A DNA stretch of 64,000 bases from Pestalotiopsis fici W106-1. Its lineage: Eukaryota; Ascomycota; Sordariomycetes; Amphisphaeriales; Sporocadaceae. The stretch's first letter is position 1; each line of letters opens with the position of its first letter. A program made the translations under genes and the position numbers. Below are positions 35,014 to 46,529 of this stretch, piece after piece. The DNA is taken from contig NW_006917105.1 of NCBI RefSeq assembly GCF_000516985.1, forward strand, positions 186,001 to 250,000. Direction: 5' to 3'. The notes beneath the pieces are model-generated. The model was given only the letters and a program-made list of their open reading frames with translations, was not told the origin of the DNA and searched no databases.

Positions 35014-36699
35014 ATGGCGACACTGCAGGGTAAGGCGGAGAAGTCGTTGGAGATAGTGCCTAGCTCTGGGGTTGGCGGCATCGAAGCATCACAGGATTTG
35101 GTCAATGCATCAGGACACACTCAAGAACTCGAGCGCAACTTTAGCTTGCTCTCTCTGGCCGGCGTAGGACTTGTTGTCGGAAACGTCTGGCCTGCTGTAG
35201 GAGGTAGCATTCTCGTCGCTCTATACAATGGAGGACCACCTGGTATGTTCAAAAGCTTTGGACTGCAAAGTGGCAACTTTGCCACGCTGAATGCATTTCG
35301 CAAAACTAATTCTCCTCTAGGAGTCTTGTACGAGTTCATCACAGTCTCTGTATTCTACTGGATTGTCGCCCTGTGTATTGCCGAGCTCGCCTCAGCCATC
35401 CCGTCGTCTGCCGGTGTATACCACTGGGCGTCCGTCACCCCGGGGCTCAAATGGGGTAGATTAATAGGTTACTTTGCAGGCTGGTGGAACTACCTTGCCT
35501 GGGTGTTTGGCGGAGCGTCCATGTCCTCCATCATTGGAAGCACCATTGTCCAGATGTACGCACTGAATCACCCAGACTTTGTGGCCGAGAGCTGGCACGT
35601 CTTCATTGTGTACATCATTGTCACTTGGATCGCCTGCCTCTCTGTTTGCTTCTTCAACCGCGCCATGCCTCACCTGAACAACATTGGCATCTTTTTCATT
35701 CTCACGGGATTTCTCATCACTATAGTTGTTCTAGCCGTCATGCCGGGTCGTGGCGGCCGGGCTTCACACGCGACGAATAGTTTTGTATGGACCGAATGGT
35801 CGGCCGATCTCGGGTATCCCACCGGCTTTGTCTTTGTGACAGGAATGCTCAACGGCGCATTCTCGGTCGGCGTTCCTGACGTTGTCTCTCATCTTGCCGA
35901 GGAGATCCCCAATCCTTCCAGGAACGTCCCAATTGCGATTGGTCTCCAAATGGGCATTGGCTTCATCACTGGTCTCGCGTATCTTATTGCCATCATGTAC
36001 GCAATCAACGACTTTGACGCCCTCTTTGAGGTTGCGTATCCCATAGCCGAGATCTATCGGCAAGGTACGGGATCGGCAGCTGCGGCCACTGGTTTACTCT
36101 TCCTGGTGCTAGTATGTATCTGCATCTGCCTCGTCGGATTATACATCACGGCGGGAAGGACTCTGTGGACTTTGGCCAGGGACAAGGCCACCCCCTTCGC
36201 CCGTCACCTGTCCAAAGTCCACCCTACCCTTCATGTGCCCATCCACTCCACTGTCCTCACTGCCGTGCTAGTCACCATACTCGGGTGCATCTACGTTGGG
36301 AGCACGACGGCCTTTAATGCCTTTGCCGGAAGTTTCGTGCTCATGTCGTCCTCGTCGTACATTGCAGCCATCCTCCCACACCTCCTCACGGGCCGCAAGA
36401 ATATTACGTATGGTACTTTTCATCTGAATCGAGGCAGCCCGCTGCTGGGCTACGTGCTCAACACGGTGGCGTGCGGCTACATGATTGTATGGTTCGTCAT
36501 TTACTGCTTCCCGCCATCTCTGCCCGTCGACGCAGCCACCATGAACTACGCGTCGCTGCTCTGGGGTGGCTCGACTGTTTTTCTCACGGTCTGGTGGCTG
36601 CTCGGAGCCCGCAAAGGATACGAAGGCCCCAAAGCTACCGGCGGGACGACGCAGGTGGACATGTCGAAAGATTTGGCACATGTCGTTCCGGAACCTTAG
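35014..36699 (+). CDS. APC-superfamily amino acid/choline permease
   Basis: Exons are 35014-35242 and 35321-36699 (535 aa). The intron is 78 bp, a multiple of three without a stop, so the frame also runs unspliced. It is called because it has a GTATGT donor and CTCTAG acceptor, and because removal restores the family segment GGPPGVLYEF. The protein has the layout of fungal GABA and choline permeases: an acidic cytosolic N-terminus, NFSLLSLAGVGLVVGNVWP in helix 1, a glycine-rich ALYNGGPPG turn, SAIPSSAGVYHWAS, GWWNYLAWVFGGASM, DVVSHLAEEIPNPSRNVP, and a last TM pair before a short tail. It should import an amino acid or amine across the plasma membrane. Start is the ATG nearest the family N-terminus. 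The gene is convergent with the histidine kinase. Confidence 0.88.
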   Translation: MATLQGKAEKSLEIVPSSGVGGIEASQDLVNASGHTQELERNFSLLSLAGVGLVVGNVWPAVGGSILVALYNGGPPGMFKSFGLQSGNFATLNAFRKTNSPLGVLYEFITVSVFYWIVALCIAELASAIPSSAGVYHWASVTPGLKWGRLIGYFAGWWNYLAWVFGGASMSSIIGSTIVQMYALNHPDFVAESWHVFIVYIIVTWIACLSVCFFNRAMPHLNNIGIFFILTGFLITIVVLAVMPGRGGRASHATNSFVWTEWSADLGYPTGFVFVTGMLNGAFSVGVPDVVSHLAEEIPNPSRNVPIAIGLQMGIGFITGLAYLIAIMYAINDFDALFEVAYPIAEIYRQGTGSAAAATGLLFLVLVCICICLVGLYITAGRTLWTLARDKATPFARHLSKVHPTLHVPIHSTVLTAVLVTILGCIYVGSTTAFNAFAGSFVLMSSSSYIAAILPHLLTGRKNITYGTFHLNRGSPLLGYVLNTVACGYMIVWFVIYCFPPSLPVDAATMNYASLLWGGSTVFLTVWWLLGARKGYEGPKATGGTTQVDMSKDLAHVVPEP

Positions 36700-36996
36700 A
36701 TCACATGGTCTTGAAGAGTACATAGCAGCGCACGTATTATTGTAAAAATACAGAGTCCATCATTCTCTCGTTATGGTACTTACGTGTTACTTCTCAATGA
36801 GAGATGACTTGAAATAATCTACTGCTGTTGCCGCCATAGGCCAACATTGCATTGGTTGCCTTATTACCTTGAAAGGTCGCGTGTGACACGGTGGTTGCGT
36901 TGTCACTTTTGACCAAAAAATCGTTCTCTCTATTATGGACGAGCCCAGGTGTTTTCGCCCTTTGTATCATGATGCTTCTAGACCGTAGCCAGACTC

Positions 36997-39900
36997 CTAC
37001 CAATTTTCCTTGGTATCTATCGCCCCTGAAGCAACTGAGTTTTGTTCAGGTACTTCACCTAGCAGCGCTTCGATCTTTTTAAGAAGTTCCAGGATGCGGA
37101 ACGGTTTACTTACAACATCGTCCATGCCACTTCTTTTTGCAATGGCGATTTGCTCATCCCTCACATTTGCGGTTACCGCGATGACTGGTACATGCCCGCT
37201 AATCGCGCCACTCACTTCCATCTTCCTAATCTCTCTCACACAGGTCAATCCATCCATATTTGGCATTTCAAGGTCCATTAGGATCACCGAGAGGCGTTTT
37301 CCGCCAACCTTGCGAAACTCGGTGTCGTCCAGGAATGCGAGGGCCTCCAGGCCATCATTGGCTGTATTCACCCCGATGCCACGCTTTCTAAGCTGCTTGA
37401 CAAGCACTGTCTGATTCACAAGGTTGTCTTCCACAACCAAGATCTCTAGATCGTGGGGATCAAATTTAGGGACTGCTTTGGTCGCGATGAGGTCGGCTAC
37501 GGGGCCCGGCGCTGCGAGGTCTTGACGTTGGGGTGTCACTTGATGTGTGAGTGATTCCTGGCCGACCTCGAGCTCGAGATTGGCCGCAATAGCAGCACCA
37601 GCATCCGTGTTAGCAGGCGACGATGCTCTACGAGCTGCAATGAAGAAGCCAAACGAACTGCCCGACCCCGCTATCGAAGACACACCGATGCGTCCACCGT
37701 GAAGTTCTGCAAGCTGGCGCGAAATAAAGAGGCCGAGGCCACTTCCTCCATATTGTGCATGAGTGCGTGGCGAAGCCTGCGAGAATTTTGTAAAGAGAAC
37801 CTTGATCTCTTCGGGAGTCAATCCACAGCCCGTATCCTGTACTTTGAACCGTAGATAGAGAACCTCATCATTGCCCCATTCCTCGCCCGATATAACATTA
37901 GAATTGACCGTCTTGGGCGGAATGTATTGGAAGTCAGGTATGGGATTAGTTATCGGGGGCTCACGCGACACGTCTACTGATACTGTAATATTGCGTGTAG
38001 TCGAGGCAGCAGTGAACTTGATGGCGTTGGTAATCAGGTTGATCAGGATCTGAAGGACGCGGCTTGGGTCAAAAGTGGCCCACTCCACTGCGAGGTCTTC
38101 AAAAGAAGACCTTGCCTCATGAACCATCCTAATATCTTTGGCTTGTAGCTCCGACTCGAACATCTGAACAGCTCTTTTGACCACTTCGGTTGGACGCGCT
38201 GCAACGGGTGTAATGACCAAGAGACTAGAGTCGAGTTTTGAGACAGTAAGAATGTCATCAACAATGGACTTTTGGTGCTGTACACATATGGATATTGTGT
38301 GTGCTGCTTCCAGACAGCTTTCCACGTCTTGCAGAGAGGGCTTCTGGGCTGTCGCACGCTTGGAATTCAGGGTTGCCATTATGTCATCGGCGCACTGAAG
38401 GATAGCACTCAAAGGGTTTCTCATCTCGTGGGATGTTATGTCAATGAACTCGTTCTGTTGCCGCCTGGTCTCTTCTGCCTCCTGAAGCCTCAGGTTTTGT
38501 AGGCCCTGTGCCCATTTGAGGTGAGAAATATCCGTGATTGAGCCCATGATTGCTCGGACAGAGCCGTCAGCAGAGAACTCGGGCTGGGCGGTTATCATGA
38601 CCCAGTACTCTATATCTTCACCGTCGAGGTCAACCGGCTTGACCAGCAGTCGCTTGAGCTGCAGCTCAGCTGTCCAAGGTTGATGCTCCACAATCATTCG
38701 GTGCCAACCTTCTTCCGATGCCTTTCTGCTACCTTCTTCGATCTGCTCCATCCAGGACATCTCATATGTAGTCTCGCGAGGGTGGCCCGTCATCTCGTGA
38801 TATCGATCATTGGCTTCACGCAGCACACCGTCCGGGTCGAATAGGAACATTCCCAGTGGTGAAAGCTCCGTCATCCGTCGCAGGCGATTGGTTTGCAGTG
38901 CCAGCTGTTCAGTCAAGTGTTCGGATTCTAGTGCCGCCGCTTCAGCAGCATCTCGATTGCGACGAACTTCTTCTTCGAATAACATAAAGGAGGCCAGTGA
39001 TGTTGCCAGTTGTCGATTCAGCATACTAGAGAATGCCCTATAGCCATCGTCGTACGGTCGGCGAGGATTCACGCCAAGTACCAGGAAGGCAAGGACTGTT
39101 TCTCCGTTGGTGGGCCGGACGGGAAATATCACCGCCTTGTCGCAGGGTTCGCCAAAACCGCGCCATTGAATCCCGTCCAGTAATTCTTCTGGAAGGCTGC
39201 CATCTCGGGTATGGAGTAATGTGGGCTCGCGAGTTCGCATTGCTTCGCGAAACGAAGGAACGAAGCCTTCGCGGCTACGCTTCAGGTCCAGCTGATGAGG
39301 CGCTGCAATATGGCCCAGGGGTATACCTATGGATCCTTCATAGAAGCAACTCTTCATCGACATGGTGCTACTAGATGAAATGGAGGATTGATCGTTATCT
39401 TCGGTATCACCAACAGAATACAGGAGTGCGAATGGAACATCGAAATGGTTGTCATCCAGGGCTTCCAGTAGCAGTTTCCAGAACTGCTTGATTCCCTTTG
39501 CCTTGGAGACGTTGATTCCGACTCTGTTGACGGTTTGCATCCGACGATGACTAAGAACCGACTGCGTGGTTTCGAAAGGGGCATTGTAGAAGCCGAGTAT
39601 CTTCTTGGAGCCACCATACAGCGGCGTCCATGACCAAGAGTAGAAGGTTTCCTCCAAAAAACCATGACGATGAATTGGTATGTAATCGTCTTCTTTTCGA
39701 ATGCTGACTCCGGTCCGAGCACATTCTGCAAACAGATCACCGACCGAGTCCCAAACTTCTGAGAATGGACCAGAAAAGCCAGTTCCCATGAGATTCGGAT
39801 GCTTGTGGCCAGCCACCTCAATGGCGTACGCCTCATTGTACAGCATCGTCAGGTCGGCGCCCCAGAACAAGGAAGTCGGGAAAGGGTTGCTCATGACGAG

Positions 39901-40806
39901 ATTCACGATCTGTCGTAACTCGGGCGACCACTTCTTCATTGGACCTAGAGGCGTTGATTCCCAGCGGATAGATCTGGCGAAGGCAATATGGGCTGTGATG
40001 ACGCCTTTTGGGCGGGGCTCAGTCCAGTCAGGACACGCCTTGGCCGGTGCTGCAAGCACCAATCTTTTACTCTGAGATGAGTCGCCAGTGCTGCTAGAGT
40101 TGGTCACAATATCCTTGGGGTTTGTGCCAGAATTTCGGTTAGTTGCTTGCCTCGAGGAATTCTTGGTTTGAGCCGTGTTGATGTTACTATCCGCTGTTGC
40201 AATGACGGAGGGTCTCGAGGCCGATAACTCAGAGGACTCGCGGGATGGGCGACTCGAGGAAAGAGACAGCTCGCGGATAGGAATGCCTGGATTCCAAAGG
40301 TTGCCGCTGATTAGTCGCCAACGTTTCCTTACGGTAGAGCCGGTCCATAGCATGTCAGCATACAAGAAGCTCAAGGGGAAACAATCCCGGCTGTCGTCAT
40401 GTTTGGTGACACCAATGGTCCAGGAACGAAAGTCCTGGTAGGTAGCACCCGTATTGGGCTCGATCTGGCCTCTATTTCCAATGATCACATCGCTCAGACG
40501 TTCGTGGAGACGAAGGGCTGAATTGCTGAAAATAGGATCCAGGCCGTTTGATGGAGATGGGACGTGAACATCGGGATCAAGGTCAAGGACAAAGGTAGGG
40601 CGGGAGTCCTGGTCTAGGACCTCACACACGTCAAGACTACCGAACTCGGCGCGGGAGTTGAGCTTGTCCTGATTCGAGGTGATGGAGGTAGAGGCCGGCG
40701 AGCCTTCTTGATCTCCCTCGTCAGTATCGACACCGGTATGAGAAGGGACTGCCAGATCTGCGGCCAAGACCGTTGGGCTCTGAGCAGTTGATGGAGAATC
40801 TGTCAT
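36997..40806 (-). CDS. Hybrid histidine kinase with PAS and response-regulator domains
   Basis: A single exon encodes 1269 aa from the ATG at 40806. A Ser/Asp-rich N-terminus (about 1-270) is followed by a PAS-like domain (STPLGPMKKWSPELR to SWSWTPLYGGSKKILGFY), a GAF-like stretch, and a second PAS domain (LSPLGMFLFDPDGVLREAND to ITDIS). HisKA follows, with the phosphorylated histidine in DITSHEMRNPLSAI at about residue 792. Next comes the ATP-binding domain with N box (LINLITNAIKF) and G boxes (DTGCGL, GSGLGLFISRQL). A C-terminal receiver carries the Asp in ILMDLEMPNMDG at about 1177, with ILVVEDN, VTAN and SKPF. It is a complete phosphorelay sensor for an unknown cytosolic signal; there are no membrane segments. 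Such kinases feed the fungal HPt-to-regulator relay. The 5' intergenic region is unusually long (3.6 kb). Confidence 0.93.
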   Translation of the reverse strand: MTDSPSTAQSPTVLAADLAVPSHTGVDTDEGDQEGSPASTSITSNQDKLNSRAEFGSLDVCEVLDQDSRPTFVLDLDPDVHVPSPSNGLDPIFSNSALRLHERLSDVIIGNRGQIEPNTGATYQDFRSWTIGVTKHDDSRDCFPLSFLYADMLWTGSTVRKRWRLISGNLWNPGIPIRELSLSSSRPSRESSELSASRPSVIATADSNINTAQTKNSSRQATNRNSGTNPKDIVTNSSSTGDSSQSKRLVLAAPAKACPDWTEPRPKGVITAHIAFARSIRWESTPLGPMKKWSPELRQIVNLVMSNPFPTSLFWGADLTMLYNEAYAIEVAGHKHPNLMGTGFSGPFSEVWDSVGDLFAECARTGVSIRKEDDYIPIHRHGFLEETFYSWSWTPLYGGSKKILGFYNAPFETTQSVLSHRRMQTVNRVGINVSKAKGIKQFWKLLLEALDDNHFDVPFALLYSVGDTEDNDQSSISSSSTMSMKSCFYEGSIGIPLGHIAAPHQLDLKRSREGFVPSFREAMRTREPTLLHTRDGSLPEELLDGIQWRGFGEPCDKAVIFPVRPTNGETVLAFLVLGVNPRRPYDDGYRAFSSMLNRQLATSLASFMLFEEEVRRNRDAAEAAALESEHLTEQLALQTNRLRRMTELSPLGMFLFDPDGVLREANDRYHEMTGHPRETTYEMSWMEQIEEGSRKASEEGWHRMIVEHQPWTAELQLKRLLVKPVDLDGEDIEYWVMITAQPEFSADGSVRAIMGSITDISHLKWAQGLQNLRLQEAEETRRQQNEFIDITSHEMRNPLSAILQCADDIMATLNSKRATAQKPSLQDVESCLEAAHTISICVQHQKSIVDDILTVSKLDSSLLVITPVAARPTEVVKRAVQMFESELQAKDIRMVHEARSSFEDLAVEWATFDPSRVLQILINLITNAIKFTAASTTRNITVSVDVSREPPITNPIPDFQYIPPKTVNSNVISGEEWGNDEVLYLRFKVQDTGCGLTPEEIKVLFTKFSQASPRTHAQYGGSGLGLFISRQLAELHGGRIGVSSIAGSGSSFGFFIAARRASSPANTDAGAAIAANLELEVGQESLTHQVTPQRQDLAAPGPVADLIATKAVPKFDPHDLEILVVEDNLVNQTVLVKQLRKRGIGVNTANDGLEALAFLDDTEFRKVGGKRLSVILMDLEMPNMDGLTCVREIRKMEVSGAISGHVPVIAVTANVRDEQIAIAKRSGMDDVVSKPFRILELLKKIEALLGEVPEQNSVASGAIDTKENW

Positions 40807-43800
40807 GGCAGCCGACCGGGTGAGAGTCGAGCATAGCACGGAGGACGGGCATGGAGCGGTCGCTTGGGTGTACTTGGGTGGAGATCAACTAATAACAGAC
40901 TGCATTCCCTAGTATCTCGTCCGGGCCGTAGTGTGTGTAATCGGAAGTATTCTAGAAGGTGGCGGTGGTAGGAAGCACCACGGATCCGTTGCTGGCGGCA
41001 CAGGTTGCCTTTGCCTGGGGAAGACTCAACAGGCTGCCGATTGTTGCATCCGGGGAGATAAATTATTGCCTCGAGTGCCTGCTTGCTAACGTGGCGGCAG
41101 CGGCAGCTGGAAATGGGGGATGGGCCTTTTGCATGGATTCTAACCATGAAGTTGAGTGGACGCTATGGTAGAGTTCCTACGGGGCCCTATCCATACCTAC
41201 AACCTATCAACGTACCTACATGCTGTGTAGGTGTCCGCGGTACCTGTTGTTGGATGCCACTCACGGTGGGATCTTGATGTGAGATCGACCTGTCACTGGC
41301 TGGGTGCCCCGGTTGGCTGAAGAGATAGGTGCGGTGTATATTCCAGCTGCCCGTGTCGCCTGAAAAATACATGCCTCGTGCGGAATAGAACTGCATGCAG
41401 GAATACGGTCATGCTTATGTGCCATCTACCATGACCTAATGACGGCCCGGAACAGAGCTAATGAGGGACACCCAACACACCTTCGGGTGCTTACTTATCT
41501 AGGGTCAAGGTAGTACAATAGTGTGCCAACGTTTTTGGCGATTTACTGCACAAAACGCGATCTCGTAAGTTCTGAGAGCCGCATCAAAACTATGTACCTA
41601 TTCTCAACAGGTACTGGGGCACTAGAGAAGACAAAGGAAGAACAAAAATGGCAAAAGGTTATCAATAATTCGCCAATGGTGACCACTGGCCGTTTAGGCC
41701 TAATCCTTTACGCTGTTCACCTGGGGTGAACTTGCACCTTTAGTTTGGGGGGGGGGCCTTACACCGACCTAACTAATGTAGTATCCACATGTACTGCGAC
41801 CTACTTTAGTGGTTGCGAGGATGCTGGGTGCGGGATCTTGATTTTTGTGCGCCATTGACGTCCATCAACTGCAGAGCGTCCAGACGGCATATGCAAGGAA
41901 GGCGCATAATCTCTGGGGATGCCAATACAAGCACTTGAAATTGACGTAGTACCCAACTAGCCTAGTGCTATGATGTTCTTCCTCGTTCTATTACTTCCAT
42001 ACCTTTCAACAGCCCTCAGAGGAACAACATTGAAGGCCTTCCTGAAGAGCCAACCACCCAGATCGCACCTGTAACTTACGGTAGTAGCAGGGCTTTACCT
42101 AGTCGAGGTCCAGGTCAGCGGAGAAAGAACTCGATAGTGCATGTGGGGTCGAAGACGTGCTGCAAATGCTCCGCGGCCGAGTTGCATTCTACTGTGTACA
42201 AGGTACCAACTTGGTGCTTGGCTCCTTTTGCCTGTCACTGTCCAACTGTCAACGGCAATGTCACTTGGTTGTTCAGACGGCATTACCCACACGGCAATAT
42301 CAGTGGAGGCTCTGGACAATTAGGTTATCTACCTAGATATGCTTAGGTTGAGCAGTAGTAGGTATATTATGAGCTACATTGTAGTAGTAGATGATTTCTC
42401 GCTCTTTACTATCCTGGTAGAAAACCCCTTCAGTTCCCTATTTCGTCTCTGACTTATTCTCCCCGTATGTACGTCTCGAGTGCTTGCTTTGTGGTCGAGC
42501 TGATCGCCATGGCTTCCTGACCCTTACCATCCTCTCACCCCCACTCTGATACTTCTTACGGAGCCAATGCAGCTTTCTTTCTCTGCGTTGTGCAGGCTCG
42601 GTGGCACGGATACGGACGATCTGCTCCGCTAATGCATCCACTATTGGTGTCGAACTTTTCTTCTTTTCCTTGTCCTTTTCTTTTCGTTGGCTGCCGTGGA
42701 TTTGCCAAGAACACTTACTCCAGGTACCGTAGCTCCACTTGACAGACATTTTGTATGATCATGATTCTTGACAAGACGGAGGGAAATTATGCGACCTCCG
42801 GGACGGAATGGCCTCATCTTTGGGTTGTGACCAGTATCAGCCTCCAACACACTCCATGGTTGACTACATACGTACCTAGTAGGTACCTATCAGTCAATGA
42901 CATGATAGCAGGTAATTCTGGAGTGCTGCAGAAAGTCACTCATACATGACACTGTATCTGTGGTATGAAAGAGCGATTGAATCTGATTAGAATTCCCATT
43001 CACTCATTACACATCCGGACAAGGCTATCTTTGTCCAAATGAGTAGGTAGTTCAACCAAATCCGAATCACTACCAGCATATGCTCTGAGCACTGAGGTTT
43101 GCTGGCGGGGGGCAAAATAGCATCAGAAATGAATTTGCTTACTGGCAGAAAAGAGGAGTTAATCTTCAGTGACCATCTCAGGCAATACGCTCGTGCTACG
43201 CAAAGGATGCACATTTTGTTCATTATTTGATATACTGTTCCAGTCACTTGGCCAGTTTGCAGGTATAGTAGGTATCCATCTAAACTTACTCGTCAATAAA
43301 TTCAAAAGTCCAATACCGTGCCTGCTGAACTTTGCCCCATGAAAAGCTGGCTTAATGCTCACGCCCCGAGTACAGAAAATGATCCTCACAAATGTGCCAC
43401 ATCAAAGGTCCGCTCCTGATAAGTTGAGTAAGGGCCATAATAAATTACCTGGATGGTGGCCTTACCACATGACCTAAGATATCATCCATACTTAGTCCTC
43501 TGCAACCGCAGCTATGATTAGATTTATCAAATCAGCTGCATTTGGCACTCAATCATCCTATCAAGATCTACGTTGACTATTTGCTAGCATTTTCATGAAC
43601 GCGTCAACGGAATCACATGGGCAAGTATGATTCTTTTGTTCTAGACTCACCCGCGTGGTTCAGATCTGTAGATGCTACCTGCCTGACACTGTGAATAAAA
43701 ATGAACTATCTCATTTCTTCTACGCAAGAAAGCGTCCCTACAACAAGCACATTGCTTCGCAGCGGCGATTATGTGCTAATTTTTCTCAGAAGACAATGAG

Positions 43801-44425
43801 ATGAAAGAGCCTGATCAGCCCGCAGCAGTTCATATCAAGCATGAAAGATTGGTTTCAATATTGACATATTTGTTATCCATAGATACTCAGAATCAGTGCG
43901 CCGCCTTGTTAGCTAATTCAACCGATTTATAATGTCCGTACTGGCAGAAATGGTCTTAAGATACTGTACATGTCTCTCCCAGTGGCTTTTGATACACGGG
44001 CGAGTTATCATGGCCCAGCCAACCGCCCCCCCGCGGAGGCGACGATGGCCTCTTGCTCGTCTCAAGAGGCCTTCGTCAAGCCATGGGACTTTCCTTAGGC
44101 GATGCTGGCAGCTGAAAAACCTCAGCAGCAGAAAAATCCGCAAGTGGCAGGCTCAGGCTGTCTGTATTCATCAACAATCCCTGGACATTCCAAATTCGAA
44201 GCCCACTTCACTTCCGTCTTCATTCCTCACCTTCTATCCATTATCACCAACTGCCATTATTAACTTCAGACAGTCAAGAGACCACGGTCATCAGACTTCT
44301 GCGGTAATAATCACAAAAGAAGAGAAAAGCAACCTCAGATGGGTATTCTGGGGTATTATGAGGGCTAGTTGCATATCTTGTGCAGTCCGGGAAGCTGCTT
44401 CGCCGCACCATCACGATTTCTGAAG
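40807..44425. other. Intergenic, 3.6 kb, rich in TACCTA/TAGGTA tracts
   Basis: This lies between the divergent kinase and the gene at 44426. TACCTA or TAGGTA words recur near 41190-41230, 41597, 42320-42365, 42870-42890, 43045 and 43265-43275. A G-run lies at about 41747-41756. A basic 103-codon frame at 42438-42749 (minus) has a protein-like middle (DALAEQIVRIRATEPAQ) but no recognisable family. A 163-codon frame at 43932-44423 (plus) probably belongs to the leader of the next gene. No confident gene is seen. Confidence 0.45.
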
Positions 44426-46529
44426 ATGTTCGACCATTCAGAGCTGGCTGGCGCTTTGTCAGAATCAGTGTCAGGGCTGGCAGCCCGCGGCCACGCCCAG
44501 CAGATGCCTGAGGCCATTGCTACCCAAGATCAAGACTTGCGCGTTAGAGCTCTTGGTGGTCAGACAAGCGTCAGCCCCTCTCTAGATCTTTCTGAAGAGC
44601 TTCGCCCCACGTATCCAGAGAAACAACAAGCTCGGTGGAATTCTGCTCTTCAACTACACCGAACTGCTCCCATTAGTCCTTTGGTCCAAACTCTATCTGC
44701 AAGCGACAATCCAACAGATTCGACATTCGAGCTGCTCTCTTGCACCCGGCAGAGCTTACCCGGCCAGAACTTTCATCCTTTCGAGGATCTGGAAGAACTC
44801 GCTCAAGGCGACCATCCCCACCCCGCAACACCACCCTTTCTCAAACAGGCTCTTCTTGAACAAGGTTTCATCTCTCCCCTAGACCTTCATCGACCGTCAT
44901 CTGGCCCCGCTGTCACCATGGGAGAGCATCACGACGATATGCAAGGTTTTGAAACTCCTGGGCTACATGCGGCAGGTCCGAATACCTCAGAGCAGCCCGA
45001 TCCCCAGTACTTCCAATCCCAGCTGTCGGTCGCGACTGAATTGACTACACCTCAGCCCAGTGCACAAAGCCAGCAGGCACCTCACCAACGTCGAGGAAAG
45101 AATAAAAAGAACAAGAAAACCTCTTCTCGCGCCCGTCGCCCGTCCAAGGCCCAGAATTCTTCCATTGACGAGACTCGGCCGAGCCAGTACGATTTATCGC
45201 AGTCCAATTTCGCCTCCATCTCACAGTATCATAATACTTCCAATCCGACAGCTATGGACGGCCAGGATACAATGGGAGCAGCGTCTAGTCAGCCCTAGAA
45301 CGGCGGCCAAGTTGCTACATTTATCCGCGAACAGCAAGCCCTTGTTCACGGATACGGATCCGGTCCTCTACCAGAGCCCAGTCCTCATGAACTGCAATCT
45401 GCATCATCCGAGGGTGGTCAAGATGCCTCCCGCCTTGGACCCTTCCAACAAGCTACTGGTATTATTGAAACCTTGTATAGAGGTATGGACTTCTTTTCCG
45501 GATGCCTCTGTCCAAAGAATCTTTTTCCTTCTCTTTGCCACATGTTCAATCAGACTCCCACTGACTTCTCTTCTCTTAGCTCACCCAGAGCTTCGCCGCT
45601 CGTCCCAAATGAACGACGCCGTTCATCAGCTCATGTCACTTATTCCTGCAGATCGTCAGAATCCGACCAGTGAGGTTTCCAACATTCCAAACAACGGTCA
45701 AGCTGGCACAGGAAATTCAGACATGGGCTACCAGTCCCAAGCTCCGATTGTGTACCAACCCCAGCTCAGTCCTCCGAAAGACTCGACACCGATTCAGGTT
45801 ACTATTGGCGAGCTTTACAACGGACAACAGATGTCCAAGGATGATGCGCGCAAGCTCAGCAGCACCCGCAACGAGAAACTCCCACCCATGACCTTTGACT
45901 GGCTCAATCTGTCCAACGAGATGATGGTAGATGAACAACTGGGCATTGACGACGGAGGTCACCTGTACCTCAAGCGGCCGGCATGGGCACCCAAGAAGCC
46001 CCCGAGAATTATCCTCCAGGGCGGCGAGATCTTTGATCCTAACCATTATGCCCAAACCATCAATGAGGGGGTCTGCGATTTCCTTTCCAAGGAAACCATG
46101 CCAGCTCACCTGCACCTCGACGCTGACCTACGCGACTTGACAGCTCAGCAAAAGTTTCATCGTCGGAAAATTCAGCGTATCGCCTGGCAGCTCTGGTGTG
46201 CCAGGGAGCTTTGTTGTCGTGACGTCTCGGAGGCCTTTGCCATAGAACGTCTTCAAGCCATCGTCTTGAGACACGTCCAGGGTCGTTCTTTGGAGTCTGC
46301 CGTTGTGGCTACATGGAGCGAGAGCCCCAGCACGCCTCGCGGCTGGGCTTGGATTGGCAAGGACCAGGTTCTGTATCATGAGCTTAAGCCCATAGACCTA
46401 CTAGGTTTCTTTGAACACCAGTTGTCCATGTTCAATGGTGACCAGGAGGCTATGCTTCGCGCCCGCCCTCAGCCGACTTTGCCTGCAATGTATCCTCCCG
46501 ATCGTCTCATTGACTCCATGAGACCTTAG
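44426..46529 (+). CDS. Unrecognised protein interrupted by an in-frame TAG
   Basis: Proposed exons are 44426-45482 and 45580-46529, with a 97-bp GT-AG intron (668 codons). I do not recognise the family. The N-terminal part is Gln/Ser/Pro-rich, with a basic patch (RRGKNKKNKKTSSRARR) that may be a nuclear signal. The C-terminal 250 residues look folded (GELYNGQQMSKDDARKLS, PPMTFDWLNLSNEMMVDE, PRIILQGGEIFDPNHY, QRIAWQLWCARELC). Codon 291 (45296-45298) is TAG, in SSQP-stop-NGGQV. The frame stays open and similar in composition on both sides, so CAG to TAG in a Gln-rich region is likely. No in-frame donor removes it well. Alternatives are a 290-aa truncated product, a separate downstream gene, or an assembly error. 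The upstream frame open to 44423 is probably leader. Confidence 0.5.

Noticed and set aside
23929..36699. A secondary-metabolite gene cluster (cupin, hydrolase, peroxygenase, transporters, amidotransferase)
   Set aside because: The tailoring-type genes are suggestive, but no polyketide, peptide or terpene backbone enzyme and no pathway regulator is seen, and the genes are widely spaced.
43932..44423. 163-codon frame ending just before the ATG at 44426
   Set aside because: It looks like leader sequence with scattered upstream ATGs. It is basic, without conserved pattern.
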